Shown piece after piece: positions 1-7,567 of a DNA stretch of 28,779 bases. The notes beneath the pieces are model-generated. The model saw only the letters and a program-made list of their open reading frames with translations. It was not told the DNA's origin and ran no database searches. This DNA comes from Minisyncoccota bacterium. Lineage in GTDB: Bacteria > Patescibacteriota > Minisyncoccia > Phycocordibacterales > JACZSL01. The translations under genes were made by a program, and so were the position numbers. The stretch is from assembly GCA_028280145.1 (NCBI GenBank), contig JANQMM010000018.1:1-28779 (forward strand), written 5' to 3'. Every line of letters starts with the position of its first letter. Position 1 is the first letter of the stretch.

Positions 1-282
1 GTTATATTCCACTCCATTAAGTGTCGTGGTCGCATTTTGCGCTATGGTGCCGGCGGGAATTCCCGCCAAAGTTCCTACATCCGAGTAAGGAAGTGAGCGA
101 AGCATTTCAAGTTGTTGATTGGCAAGCGCTAATGCGCCTGAACTTGATTTTGAAAGCGCAACCATGAGCAAACTTGCTCGCAGTGCACCATAGACACCAA
201 CGAATACGATCAGCAAAATGCCGATCCCAACGAGCACATCCATAAATGTCATGCCGCTCTTGTGGGTTCGATACGCTCGCAT
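1..282 (-). CDS. Type IV prepilin-like / pseudopilin protein, 3' part missing
   Basis: The first 94 residues are visible; the rest lies beyond the left edge. The N-terminus has a short basic leader (MRAYRTHKSG) followed by MTFMDVLVGIGILLIVF, a class III prepilin pattern: cleavage after the Gly, then a hydrophobic helix with an acidic residue (Asp) near position 5 of the mature protein, where Glu is usual. Prepilin peptidase would cut and methylate it, and the protein would enter a type IV pilus or pseudopilus. The ATG lies 5 nt after the pilC stop on the same strand, so it is translated from the pilB-pilC transcript; a GGAG about 13 nt upstream is a distant ribosome-binding site at best. Type I/V minor pseudopilin is more likely than major pilin because the leader and helix are atypical, but the C-terminal part needed to decide is absent. 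Confidence 0.75.
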   Translation of the reverse strand, partial: MRAYRTHKSGMTFMDVLVGIGILLIVFVGVYGALRASLLMVALSKSSSGALALANQQLEMLRSLPYSDVGTLAGIPAGTIAQNATTTLNGVEYN

Positions 283-287
283 ACCAA

Positions 288-1517
288 CTAGATGGTCTCC
301 GAAAGCGAGTAGATCGGAGAGATCATGGATAATGCAAAGAAGCCAACCGCACCACCAATGGTAAGCATTAGAAACGGCTCAATGATGGTCGACATATCTT
401 TGGTTTTTTGTTCAACTTCACGCTCATAGAAAAGAGCAACGTCTTCAAGCATCTTGGAGAGATTTCCGGTTTCTTCTCCAACCGCGATCATTTCTGAAAA
501 TAAAATAGGATAAAATTTTTCATTTTCAAGAAACGCCTTTGAAATTGGGGCGCCTTTTTGAATCTCGGCCTCGGCAGTCTTAATGATATCTTTGAAATAT
601 GAATTTTGTATCACATCTCTTGTAATATTGAGTGCATTTACAATCTCCACTCCCGAGACAAGGAGAGATGAGAGTGTGCGTGCGGTTCGCGCCGCATTTA
701 CCTCCCGAACAAGCACTCCGATGATGGGTGTTTTCAAGAGCACCCACTCAAACATACGACTTCCGCGTTTTGTTCTGATCCCCCAGACAAAAAGAACAAT
801 ACTTCCGATCATGATGGAAAGCGCTGAGAATGTGTGTTCCGTCAAAAAATTGCTCATGCCAATAATCATTTTTGTTGACGACGGCAGATCAGCCCCCAAT
901 TCTGAAAACGTTGCCGTAAGCGTCGGTACCACAAACATGAGCATCAGAATACCGATAATGATCATTGCGACAACCACAATTGACGGATACATCATTGCGC
1001 CTTTCACCTTTTTCTTCAGCAGATACGCTTTGTCCATTTGTTCGCCAACCACTTTGAGTGATTTTGCAAGCGAACCGCTTTCCTCTCCTGCACGAACCAT
1101 TGAAACAAACAAAGAAGAGAATACTTTCGGATATTTCTTGAGTGCACTTGCAAATGTGTCTCCTTTTTTAATATCTCCATTGATCTGTTGCAAAATGACC
1201 TTCAACTTTGCATTCTTCGTCTGCTTCTCCATGATCGAAAGCGCACGCGAAAGCACGAGGCCGGCGTCGATCATTGCCGCCAGGTTGTTGGTAAGCATGA
1301 TCTTTTCCGACATCTTAACATTGCCAATGAGTGCGTTAAGACGATCCATGTCAAGCCACTTCTTGAGATCCTTCGCACCCCCCTCTTCTACTACCGAAAT
1401 AACTGTGCGCCCTTCCTTACGCACCTGACGATACACAGCAAATCTATCGGGGGCCTCTATGGTGTGCTCCTCAACGTGTCCTTTCTTGTCTTGTGTTTTG
1501 TATCTAAATTTTGGCAT
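288..1517 (-). CDS. pilC: Type IV pilus inner-membrane platform protein PilC (GspF family)
   Basis: A 409-aa protein of normal length for PilC/GspF. It has the duplicated T2SSF arrangement: two cytoplasmic helical domains (about residues 70-190 and 275-395), each with the conserved pattern ending in G-E-(E/S)-S/T-G-(S/N)-L, seen as VRAGEESGSLAKSL and IAVGEETGNLSKML. Membrane segments lie near 172-197, 228-247 and 378-400. PilC sits in the inner membrane, contacts the PilB ATPase and couples its movement to pilin polymerisation. The gene follows pilB after 34 nt and precedes the prepilin gene by 5 nt, so the three form an operon. No Shine-Dalgarno is visible; a CATAAT hexamer at 1525-1530 (minus strand) ends 7 nt before the ATG, which could give an additional internal leaderless transcript. 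Confidence 0.93.
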   Translation of the reverse strand: MPKFRYKTQDKKGHVEEHTIEAPDRFAVYRQVRKEGRTVISVVEEGGAKDLKKWLDMDRLNALIGNVKMSEKIMLTNNLAAMIDAGLVLSRALSIMEKQTKNAKLKVILQQINGDIKKGDTFASALKKYPKVFSSLFVSMVRAGEESGSLAKSLKVVGEQMDKAYLLKKKVKGAMMYPSIVVVAMIIIGILMLMFVVPTLTATFSELGADLPSSTKMIIGMSNFLTEHTFSALSIMIGSIVLFVWGIRTKRGSRMFEWVLLKTPIIGVLVREVNAARTARTLSSLLVSGVEIVNALNITRDVIQNSYFKDIIKTAEAEIQKGAPISKAFLENEKFYPILFSEMIAVGEETGNLSKMLEDVALFYEREVEQKTKDMSTIIEPFLMLTIGGAVGFFALSMISPIYSLSETI

Positions 1518-1551
1518 ATCTTAAATTATGGGTGAGTGTGGCGTGCAGTGA

Positions 1552-3306
1552 CTATTCTGAAATAACGCGCAACACTTCTTCAACAGTGGTCACACCTTGT
1601 GCGGCCAAAAACATACCGTCTTCAATCATCGTCATCATGCCTTCCTTTTTTGCTTGTTCTTCTATCGCCGCAGTTGTGGCGCCCTTGAGCACAAGTTCGC
1701 GTATTGAGGGCGTAATGTGCAGAACTTCATGTATACCGACACGACCATGGTAACCATCTTCACTTTCCGGCGACGGTTTTGGTTTGTAGAACGGGATCGA
1801 CTTCCAGGTTGCGTGTCCGTCAATGACGCCTTCTGCTTTAAGCTCTTTGAGAACGCGATCCAGATCGATCTTCTGTGACAAGTCACTCACATCAGCGTCA
1901 GTTAGATTGTATTTCTCCTTCGCGTCGGCAAGACGACGAACCAGTCGCTGACCGATAACTACTTTGATGGTCGAAACCAACAAAAATGGCTCAACTTCCA
2001 TATCAACAAGCCGCGGAACCGCACCCGAGGCTGAGTTGGTGTGCAGAGTCGAGAGCACCAGGTGACCGGTAAGTGCTGCATTGGTTGCAAGTGAAGCAGT
2101 CTCACCATCTCGAATCTCACCCACCATGATGATGTCCGGGTCTTGTCGCACGAGTGCACGAAGACCTTTTGAAAAAGTAAATCCGATCTGCGCTTTTACC
2201 TGCGTTTGATTAACGCGCGGCATCTGATACTCAATCGGGTCTTCAATGGTAGAAATGTTCACTTCAGGCGTATTCAGAATATCAAGAATAGTATAGAGTG
2301 TTGTACTCTTACCTGAACCGGTCGGCCCGGTTACAAGAATAAGGCCGGTTTTTTGTTTTGTTGCATCATGTACTTGTTCAAGCGCTGTTCCATGGAAACC
2401 GAGTCCCTCAAGCGAATAACCGCCTCCACCCTCCTTCAGAAGTCGCATTACTGTTTTTTCACCGAAAAACACCGGCAGTATAGAGACACGAAAGCCGACT
2501 TTCTGATCGGAGAGTTCGATCTTGAATCGCCCGTCTTGGGCAAGACGCTTTTCATCAAGTTTCAGATTTGAGAGCACTTTGATGCGTGCGGTGATTGAAG
2601 CTGCCGCGCTTTTTGGAAGCGTCATAGCATCATGCAAAATGCCGTCAATACGATATCGCACCAACACCTGGTTCTCCATCGGCTCAATATGGATGTCTGA
2701 TGCATTTTGAATGATCGCATGCTTCAAAAGAGCATCAACAATGCGGACAACCGGCAGATCCTCCGCCATTTTCTTCAGATCATCACCACTTACTTCTTCC
2801 CCATCTTCTCCTTCCGGAGTGATCACAAGTGATGCCGTCTCCTTTTCGATGATCTCGCCAAACTCATCCTTGAGTGTTTTTTGATAGAGCAGAAGAGCAC
2901 TCTTAATACTCTCTGCATCAGTAATACGCGGAAGTACTTTAAGACCGACCTTTTTCTTTACAAAGTCGATCGCGGCCAAGTCGTCAGTATCAAGCATGGC
3001 CACCTCAAGCGCGTCAGCCGTTTTCTTAAAAGCAATGATATTGTGATTGCGTGCAATCGGCTCCGGGATCATTGAAAGGATGTCAAAATCGATCTTTTGG
3101 TTCTGAAGGTTCACAAAAGGAATACCAAGCACATAGGCTTGTGTGCGACGAAGATCGTCTTCGGATATAAGCCCCTCCTTAACAAGTTCATCTCCGGGGC
3201 TTCTATCCTCTTTTTGTGCCTTTTTTTGCGCTTTATTAAAATCCTCTCGCGAGACCAGCCCCGAGTCGATCATGAATTTCTCTAATTGCTCCTCATTTAC
3301 GTGCAT
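1552..3306 (-). CDS. pilB: Type IV pilus assembly ATPase PilB (GspE family)
   Basis: A 584-aa secretion-type hexameric ATPase that powers pilus extension. The N-terminal MshEN-like domain (about 1-150) is followed by the N2 domain and the RecA-like ATPase. Walker A is GPTGSGKST with Lys near residue 333; the Asp box and Walker B region DPDIIMVGEIRDGETA and the His box GHLVLSTLHTN are intact. The four cysteines that bind zinc in typical GspE/PilB are absent: the first pair is replaced in VRRLADAKEKY and the second in KPSPESEDGYHGRVG. I chose the ATG at 3306 because MHVNEEQLEKFM begins like family N-termini; the frame stays open to a TTG at 3333, and neither has a good Shine-Dalgarno. A -10-like TATATT lies at 3336-3341. 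First gene of the pilB-pilC-prepilin operon. Confidence 0.93.
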   Translation of the reverse strand: MHVNEEQLEKFMIDSGLVSREDFNKAQKKAQKEDRSPGDELVKEGLISEDDLRRTQAYVLGIPFVNLQNQKIDFDILSMIPEPIARNHNIIAFKKTADALEVAMLDTDDLAAIDFVKKKVGLKVLPRITDAESIKSALLLYQKTLKDEFGEIIEKETASLVITPEGEDGEEVSGDDLKKMAEDLPVVRIVDALLKHAIIQNASDIHIEPMENQVLVRYRIDGILHDAMTLPKSAAASITARIKVLSNLKLDEKRLAQDGRFKIELSDQKVGFRVSILPVFFGEKTVMRLLKEGGGGYSLEGLGFHGTALEQVHDATKQKTGLILVTGPTGSGKSTTLYTILDILNTPEVNISTIEDPIEYQMPRVNQTQVKAQIGFTFSKGLRALVRQDPDIIMVGEIRDGETASLATNAALTGHLVLSTLHTNSASGAVPRLVDMEVEPFLLVSTIKVVIGQRLVRRLADAKEKYNLTDADVSDLSQKIDLDRVLKELKAEGVIDGHATWKSIPFYKPKPSPESEDGYHGRVGIHEVLHITPSIRELVLKGATTAAIEEQAKKEGMMTMIEDGMFLAAQGVTTVEEVLRVISE

Positions 3307-3419
3307 GCGCAAAAAACAGGGGCACAACTCCAAACAATATATGTGTCGTTCCCTAAAAAGTACCTAAAGTATAGCAATTTAAAGACATCACAACACCAGA
3401 CTTTTGAACATTAGACCAC

Positions 3420-3447
3420 TTTACAACAATGCTCTTGCTTTTATAAT
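3420..3447 (+). promoter_or_regulatory. Promoter, TTTACA-16-TATAAT
   Basis: -35 TTTACA at 3420-3425 and a perfect -10 TATAAT at 3442-3447, spacer 16 nt. The expected start of transcription (about 3454) coincides with the ATG of a 26-codon ORF, so the transcript would be leaderless. Confidence 0.7.
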
Positions 3448-3453
3448 GAGAAC

Positions 3454-3534
3454 ATGCGAAATTATTCGGCAACAGAAATGTTTATTTCAGTCGTCATTCT
3501 GAAGAGTGGCGTGTGTTTGCCTGGTTCCGCATAA
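3454..3534 (+). CDS. Possible 26-aa leaderless small protein or leader peptide
   Basis: The ORF starts 6 nt after a consensus TATAAT box and encodes MRNYSATEMFISVVILKS followed by GVCLPGSA, ending in TAA. A Rho-independent terminator follows 31 nt later, so promoter, ORF and terminator form a complete unit of about 135 nt upstream of the cysteine-rich gene at 3635. The middle of the peptide is hydrophobic, the end carries one Cys. It may be a genuine microprotein, a leader peptide that controls read-through into the next gene, or a spurious ORF inside a small RNA. I do not recognise the sequence. Support comes only from its placement, which matches the -10-to-ATG spacing of many other genes in this window. 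Confidence 0.4.
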   Translation: MRNYSATEMFISVVILKSGVCLPGSA

Positions 3535-3565
3535 TTTCAAACCTCAAAAGGTACGAAAAAAGGGA

Positions 3566-3590
3566 GTCCGGCAAACGTCGGATTTTTTTG
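3566..3590 (+). terminator. Rho-independent terminator / possible attenuator
   Basis: Six-base-pair stem (TCCGGC pairing with GTCGGA, one G-U pair) closing an AAAC loop, followed by seven T. It lies between the 26-codon ORF and the gene at 3635, which has no convincing promoter of its own, so it could act as an attenuator. Confidence 0.65.
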
Positions 3591-3634
3591 TTCTTAGGCC
3601 AAGTGGTCTGCACAAATTAGAAACGGAGAATGTG

Positions 3635-3910
3635 ATGCAACCGATAGAGACGAGAAGTATAACTACCCATGTCGCCTTTGTACCCCATGGAGAAAATGGC
3701 GGGTGCAGAAAAAGCTGCGGTAGCAACAATTGCGCGTACGCCGTATTTCGAAAAAAGTGTCCCGGCATCGACTCGGAACTCAACCTGGAAGGCGGTGACG
3801 TGTGCATTTTGTGCGATTCCGAGCAGGTGTCGGACAAGAACGATGCGCGAACAAACCTGGTGGGAAAAGTTCGCATACTCACAAGCGGACGAAAAGCTGT
3901 CGCCGCATAG
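3635..3910 (+). CDS. Cysteine-rich hypothetical protein, 91 aa
   Basis: Not recognised. The protein has six cysteines within residues 26-62 in the pattern GCRKSCGSNNC, then KKCPG, then CILC, which suggests a metal-binding or disulfide-stabilised module; no signal peptide or membrane segment is seen. The ATG is preceded by GGAG at 6-nt spacing, a clear Shine-Dalgarno that most genes here lack. Third codon positions are richer in G/C than in neighbouring genes, which argues for this frame over two overlapping open frames at the same place. A GC-rich terminator follows 28 nt after the stop. A solitary gene between the pil operon and nusA; function unknown. Confidence 0.55.
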   Translation: MQPIETRSITTHVAFVPHGENGGCRKSCGSNNCAYAVFRKKCPGIDSELNLEGGDVCILCDSEQVSDKNDARTNLVGKVRILTSGRKAVAA

Positions 3911-3938
3911 ACGAACGACTTCGTCCACTCCGCTAAAC

Positions 3939-3970
3939 GGGCGGCCGTAACAGGCCGCCCTTTCCTGTTC
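3939..3970 (+). terminator. Rho-independent terminator, GC-rich
   Basis: Perfect 8-bp stem GGGCGGCC / GGCCGCCC with a GTAACA loop, followed by TTTCCTGTTC. Ends the 3635-3910 transcript. Confidence 0.75.
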
Positions 3971-4027
3971 CTCTTCTGGCCCTAACACTCTCTATCTTTT
4001 TCGAAATGTGACGTTACTAGAGAAAAG

Positions 4028-4055
4028 TTGACAAATTGTTGAAATACAATATACT
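4028..4055 (+). promoter_or_regulatory. nusA promoter, TTGACA-16-TATACT
   Basis: Consensus -35 TTGACA at 4028-4033, spacer 16 nt, -10 TATACT at 4050-4055. Predicted start about 4062, giving a 5' leader of roughly 54 nt before nusA. Confidence 0.8.
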
Positions 4056-4067
4056 TTCAGCACTAAT

Positions 4068-4096
4068 GTCCGTTTTGAAACGGGCAAATTTTTTTA
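4068..4096 (+). promoter_or_regulatory. Hairpin plus T-run in the nusA leader
   Basis: Bases 4068-4074 pair with 4079-4085 (7 bp including one G-U, loop TTGA) and are followed by AAATTTTTTT. It has the form of an intrinsic terminator placed between the nusA promoter and start codon. Because it begins only about 6 nt into the transcript, it could equally be a 5'-protecting stem; autoregulation by NusA is an inference. Confidence 0.5.
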
Positions 4097-4115
4097 TCAA
4101 AATCATCTAAATACA

Positions 4116-5453
4116 ATGTTTGACTTAAAAGTAATGAATTCCGTGCTTGAACAGCTTGAGGAAGAGCGCGGCGTTCCAAAGGAAAAAGTACTTGAAGCCA
4201 TTGAAGTGGCACTTGCGACTGCATACAAGAAAGAATATGGAAAGAAAGGACAGATCGTTCGAGCCAAGTTTGACATTAATGGCGGAACCACTGAATTTTC
4301 ACAAATAAAGATCGTTGTAGACGAAACCCGTGTACGCATTGTTCCGGAAGGAGAAGATGACACCCCGGATGAGGACGATGAACGTTCACGCTTTAATCCT
4401 GAACATCACATTTTGATCGATGATGCAAAAAAGATCAAAAAAGACGTGGAGCTTGATGACGAGATCGCATTTCCACTTGAACAAAAAGACGATTACGGAC
4501 GCATAGCGGCACAAACCGCAAAACAAGTGATCATCCAAAAAATTCGCGAAGCTGAAAAAGTATCGATCCTTACAGAATTCGGACAACGTGAAGGTGATGT
4601 TGTTTCAGGCTCAGTACAAAGGATCGAACGCGGTAACATTTATATTGATCTTGGAAAAGCCGCAGGAATTCTCCCATATGACGAACAAATACCGGGAGAG
4701 CGATACCGCCAAGGAGAACGCATTCGTGCCTATCTCTACTCTGTAGAAGAAACACCAAAAGGTGTGTTCTTACGCCTTTCCCGCTCACACCCAAACTTTC
4801 TTTCAAAACTCTTCGAGATGGAAGCGCCGGAATTGACCAACGGAACCGTGGAGATCAAGGCAGTTGCCCGAGAGGCGGGCAGTCGATCAAAGATCGCGGT
4901 ACACTCGACCGACGACCATGTTGACCCGGTTGGTTCTCTTGTTGGACAACGGGGTGTACGTGTTTCGACAGTCATGAGCGAACTCGGTGGAGAAAAGATC
5001 GATATCATCGAGTGGTCAGAGGATCCAAAAAAATTCATCGAAGACGCCCTTTCTCCCGCAAAAGTAATAGGTGTTGAGATCAACGAGGAAGAACAAAATG
5101 CTGCAGTAGAGGTTTCCCCCGACCAGCAATCGCTTGCTAGTGGCCGTGGCGGACAAAATGTACGACTTGCGGCAAAACTTACCGGATGGAAAATTGATAT
5201 TCAATCACTCGACGGTGAGGAGTTGATCGATGATGACGGCAATCCCATTGAAGAGACAGAAACCCCGGAGGAAGAGTTGGTCGAATCAAGTGTCGAAGAA
5301 AATGATGCTGAGGATACCGAAGCAACAGAGGAAGCAACAGATGCAAGTGAAATTGCCGAGGAAACTGAAGAGAGCTCTCAGAAAGACACAGAAGCGGCAG
5401 ACGAAGATAGCGGGGATAGTGAGAAATCAGATGAAGAGAAACCGAAAGGCTAA
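4116..5453 (+). CDS. nusA: Transcription termination/antitermination factor NusA
   Basis: A 445-aa NusA that binds RNA polymerase and nascent RNA and modulates pausing and termination. Order: N-terminal polymerase-binding domain (about 1-145) with an acidic insertion (EDDTPDEDDERSRFNPEHHI), an S1 domain from about 158 (GDVVSGSVQRIERGNIYIDL) to 225, and two KH domains with GxxG loops GQRG and GRGG, the second followed by NVRLAAKLTGWKID. The last ~75 residues are a low-complexity acidic tail rich in Glu, Asp, Thr and Ser, replacing the C-terminal helical repeats of E. coli NusA. No Shine-Dalgarno precedes the ATG; the leader is A/T-rich. rimP and infB, the usual neighbours, are absent. The pyrophosphatase gene follows after 42 nt and may be cotranscribed. 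Confidence 0.95.
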   Translation: MFDLKVMNSVLEQLEEERGVPKEKVLEAIEVALATAYKKEYGKKGQIVRAKFDINGGTTEFSQIKIVVDETRVRIVPEGEDDTPDEDDERSRFNPEHHILIDDAKKIKKDVELDDEIAFPLEQKDDYGRIAAQTAKQVIIQKIREAEKVSILTEFGQREGDVVSGSVQRIERGNIYIDLGKAAGILPYDEQIPGERYRQGERIRAYLYSVEETPKGVFLRLSRSHPNFLSKLFEMEAPELTNGTVEIKAVAREAGSRSKIAVHSTDDHVDPVGSLVGQRGVRVSTVMSELGGEKIDIIEWSEDPKKFIEDALSPAKVIGVEINEEEQNAAVEVSPDQQSLASGRGGQNVRLAAKLTGWKIDIQSLDGEELIDDDGNPIEETETPEEELVESSVEENDAEDTEATEEATDASEIAEETEESSQKDTEAADEDSGDSEKSDEEKPKG

Positions 5454-5495
5454 GTACGCGTAACGGATAATACATTACGATTAACAAACAAAAAC

Positions 5496-6014
5496 ATGAA
5501 CTTACTACACGATATTGAACCAGGCACAAAAGATAAAATGAATGTCATCATTGAGATCAATAAAGGTTCAAAGAATAAATACGAAATAGATAAAGAAACG
5601 GGAATGATCGCACTTGATCGTGCAATGCACACAGCTCAAGATTATCCATTCGATTATGGCTTTGTGCCACAAACCCATTGGGATGATGGTGATGCACTTG
5701 ATGTACTTGTGCTTACTACCTATCCTCTTCATCCGGGTATTCTGGTTCGTGTTCGTCCGGTTGCGATCATGGGAATGATCGATGATGGAGAAAGCGACGA
5801 TAAAGTAATTGCAGTGCCGGTTGATGATCCACGCTTTGATGAGATACAGGACCTCTCTGATATCAACAAACATACGCTGAAGGAAATCGAACATTTCTTT
5901 GGAACATATAAAAAAGTACAGAACAAAGAGGTGGAAACAAAAGGCTTTAAGGGCGTAAAGGATGCGCAGGCGGCATTTGAGCACGCATGCACTCTCTACA
6001 GAAAGTCAAAATAA
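5496..6014 (+). CDS. ppa: Inorganic pyrophosphatase, family I
   Basis: A 172-aa soluble type I pyrophosphatase, normal bacterial length. It hydrolyses pyrophosphate to two phosphates with Mg2+, pulling biosynthetic reactions forward. The signature Asp cluster is present as DGDALDVLV (Asp64, Asp66, Asp69), with Ala where Pro or Glu is usual. The substrate region around KNKYEIDKETG and the YPFDYGFVP motif are also intact, as is the later metal-binding Asp region VPVDDPRF. It lies 42 nt downstream of nusA without an obvious promoter or Shine-Dalgarno and is followed by a terminator hairpin. Confidence 0.95.
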   Translation: MNLLHDIEPGTKDKMNVIIEINKGSKNKYEIDKETGMIALDRAMHTAQDYPFDYGFVPQTHWDDGDALDVLVLTTYPLHPGILVRVRPVAIMGMIDDGESDDKVIAVPVDDPRFDEIQDLSDINKHTLKEIEHFFGTYKKVQNKEVETKGFKGVKDAQAAFEHACTLYRKSK

Positions 6015-6030
6015 ACAAAGACTTATCAAC

Positions 6031-6071
6031 AAAAAAGCAGGAGTCAACCTATTGGAGGCTGGTGCTTTTTT
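6031..6071 (+). terminator. Terminator after the pyrophosphatase gene
   Basis: An outer stem of AAAAAAGCA with TGCTTTTTT encloses a partly paired interior; the T-run directly follows. It ends the nusA-ppa unit. Confidence 0.6.
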
Positions 6072-6158
6072 GTATACTCAGTGCAAGAGAGCCTTAATAC
6101 AAGGTCCTTGTTACTTTTTGGATGGTTTTTTACATCCTATTAGCACTTAATTTAAGCA

Positions 6159-6164
6159 TATAAA
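6159..6164 (+). promoter_or_regulatory. -10 box (TATAAA) 6 nt before the ATG at 6171
   Basis: TATAAA ends 6 nt upstream of the start codon, consistent with leaderless transcription. No good -35 is visible. Confidence 0.45.
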
Positions 6165-6170
6165 ACAGTT

Positions 6171-6950
6171 ATGAATACATTTAATAAAAGCATTATAGCC
6201 GGAATTCTCGGTCTTTTATTCCTTTCAAGTGGCGCTCTCCTTGCGCACGCAGAAGATGAGAATGGAACTGCTGAAACCGAGCCCGACAAGAGACCTTCTA
6301 TGGAGCTCATGAAGGAGAAGCGTGAGATGCACAAAGAAAAAGCTGAAGCTACACGAGCTGAATTCCAAGAGAAAAAAGAAGAACGTGAAGAGGATGCTCA
6401 GGAAAAACGGGAAGAAATGAAAGAAAACAGGGAAGAGCGTAAGACTCAACTTGATGAGAATCGAAAAGATCGTATTCTGAACTTTGCAGAACGTATTGCC
6501 GAACGCATGAGCAACGCCGTCGACCGCCTTCAGCAGATTGCTGATAAGATCCTTGCAAGGATCGAAAAGATCGAAGAAGAACAAGGTCTCGATCTAAGTG
6601 AAGCAAAAGAAAAGATAGATGAGGCAAAGGAGGAGCTTGAAGATGCACAAAGCATGATTGATGAGATCGTCGCCTCGGTTGAAGAAGCCCTTAGTGAAGA
6701 AGAACCTAAAGCGGCATTTGAAAAAGCTCGAGAACTCATGAGTGAAGCACGCGATCTTATCAAACAGGCGCACGCAACCCTTCGAGAAGCAGTACAAAGC
6801 GCAAAGGATGTGATCAATGACAGCCAGGACAATACCGAATCAGATGACACAGGCAGTGACGATGAAACAGATGACGGAAACGATGACGTGTCAGAAGACG
6901 AAACTGAAAATACCAACACAGATGAAGATTCAGCAACCGATCAAGAATAA
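6171..6950 (+). CDS. Secreted, highly charged coiled-coil protein
   Basis: A 259-aa protein with a Sec signal peptide (hydrophobic residues 8-25, likely cut after AHA at 27). The mature part is almost entirely helical and charged: a Glu/Lys/Arg-rich coiled coil (about 45-100), a second amphipathic helical region (about 100-215, with MSNAVDRLQQIADKILARI), and an acidic Asp/Glu/Ser/Thr tail (222-259). No enzyme motif is visible. It probably acts outside the membrane as a structural or binding protein. The -10 box TATAAA ends 6 nt before the ATG, so its mRNA is probably leaderless. The single-span protein at 6980 follows after 29 nt and is likely cotranscribed; a shared envelope role is inferred only from adjacency. 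Confidence 0.8.
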   Translation: MNTFNKSIIAGILGLLFLSSGALLAHAEDENGTAETEPDKRPSMELMKEKREMHKEKAEATRAEFQEKKEEREEDAQEKREEMKENREERKTQLDENRKDRILNFAERIAERMSNAVDRLQQIADKILARIEKIEEEQGLDLSEAKEKIDEAKEELEDAQSMIDEIVASVEEALSEEEPKAAFEKARELMSEARDLIKQAHATLREAVQSAKDVINDSQDNTESDDTGSDDETDDGNDDVSEDETENTNTDEDSATDQE

Positions 6951-6979
6951 TTTAGTAACCTTAAAAAAATAAAAGTACT

Positions 6980-7441
6980 ATGGATCCAGAACAACAAAAC
7001 GAAAATAACGAAAATGCAGAAGTTCCTACTGGAAATGAAAATCCCACAGAGCAGCAATCACCATTTACCCCAAACCCGGAACCTGAACCAACACCAGAAC
7101 CTTCAAAATCAAGTCCACTTGGACCGATCGTGGGTATTATCATCATTATCATTCTGATCATTCTTGCCGGATTCTATTTCTGGGGTTCGAGTCTGCAAGA
7201 AACAGTTAATCAACCGGAAGACGAACCCGCAATGACCGAGGACGAAAATGGTGCCGCAGGCACTGTGCTTGAGGGAAGCCCGGAGGCCGGAACGTTTGAC
7301 GACACCTCGGGAACCGAGGTAGGTCTTCCACTTTCAGAATCAGACGAAATCACAGATATTGAGGCGGAACTCGATGACACCGATCTTGAAAATCTTGATG
7401 CTGAGCTTGAAAGTATAGACGCTGAGTTCAACAACCCGTAA
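6980..7441 (+). CDS. Single-span membrane protein with acidic external region
   Basis: A 153-aa protein. The N-terminal 47 residues are Pro/Glu/Asn-rich and hydrophilic, residues 48-69 form one strongly hydrophobic membrane helix (an Ile-rich run), and the remaining ~80 residues are acidic, with repeated short LD(A/D)-type patterns such as DAELESIDAEF near the end. No signal peptidase site or catalytic motif is seen. The gene sits 29 nt after the secreted coiled-coil gene with no separate promoter, and a terminator follows 26 nt after its stop. Function unknown; the gene is accepted from its length, composition and operon position. Confidence 0.75.
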   Translation: MDPEQQNENNENAEVPTGNENPTEQQSPFTPNPEPEPTPEPSKSSPLGPIVGIIIIIILIILAGFYFWGSSLQETVNQPEDEPAMTEDENGAAGTVLEGSPEAGTFDDTSGTEVGLPLSESDEITDIEAELDDTDLENLDAELESIDAEFNNP

Positions 7442-7467
7442 AAGTACTCTCGTTTCAGTCGCAGAAG

Positions 7468-7490
7468 ACCGGCCTTTGGGTCGGTTTTTT
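7468..7490 (+). terminator. Rho-independent terminator
   Basis: Seven-base-pair stem ACCGGCC / GGTCGGT with loop TTTG, followed by five T. Ends the 6171-7441 pair. Confidence 0.8.
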
Positions 7491-7529
7491 GGAATAATGT
7501 AGAACTCAATTCTAGCTTTTGAAATCCGG

Positions 7530-7558
7530 TTGAAAAAAGCCATGTTCCGCGATACACT
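7530..7558 (+). promoter_or_regulatory. tig promoter, TTGAAA-17-TACACT
   Basis: -35 TTGAAA at 7530-7535 and -10 TACACT at 7553-7558, spacer 17 nt. The -10 box ends 9 nt before the ATG at 7568, so the mRNA is predicted to begin at or within 3 nt of the start codon. Confidence 0.75.
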
Positions 7559-7567
7559 TTGGCAATT

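Noticed and set aside
583..1428. 281-codon plus-strand frame opposite pilC
   Set aside because: It is antisense to a clear PilC gene and shows no family resemblance; it is a shadow of the real gene.
3617..3988. Overlapping open frames on both strands across the cysteine-rich gene
   Set aside because: They run into or through the GC-rich terminator, lack ribosome-binding or -10 signals, and have less gene-like codon use than the frame at 3635.
4116..6014. Use of TGA as a sense codon (code 25 of some CPR lineages)
   Set aside because: TGA terminates tig and the protease in expected places, and conserved proteins contain no in-frame TGA.
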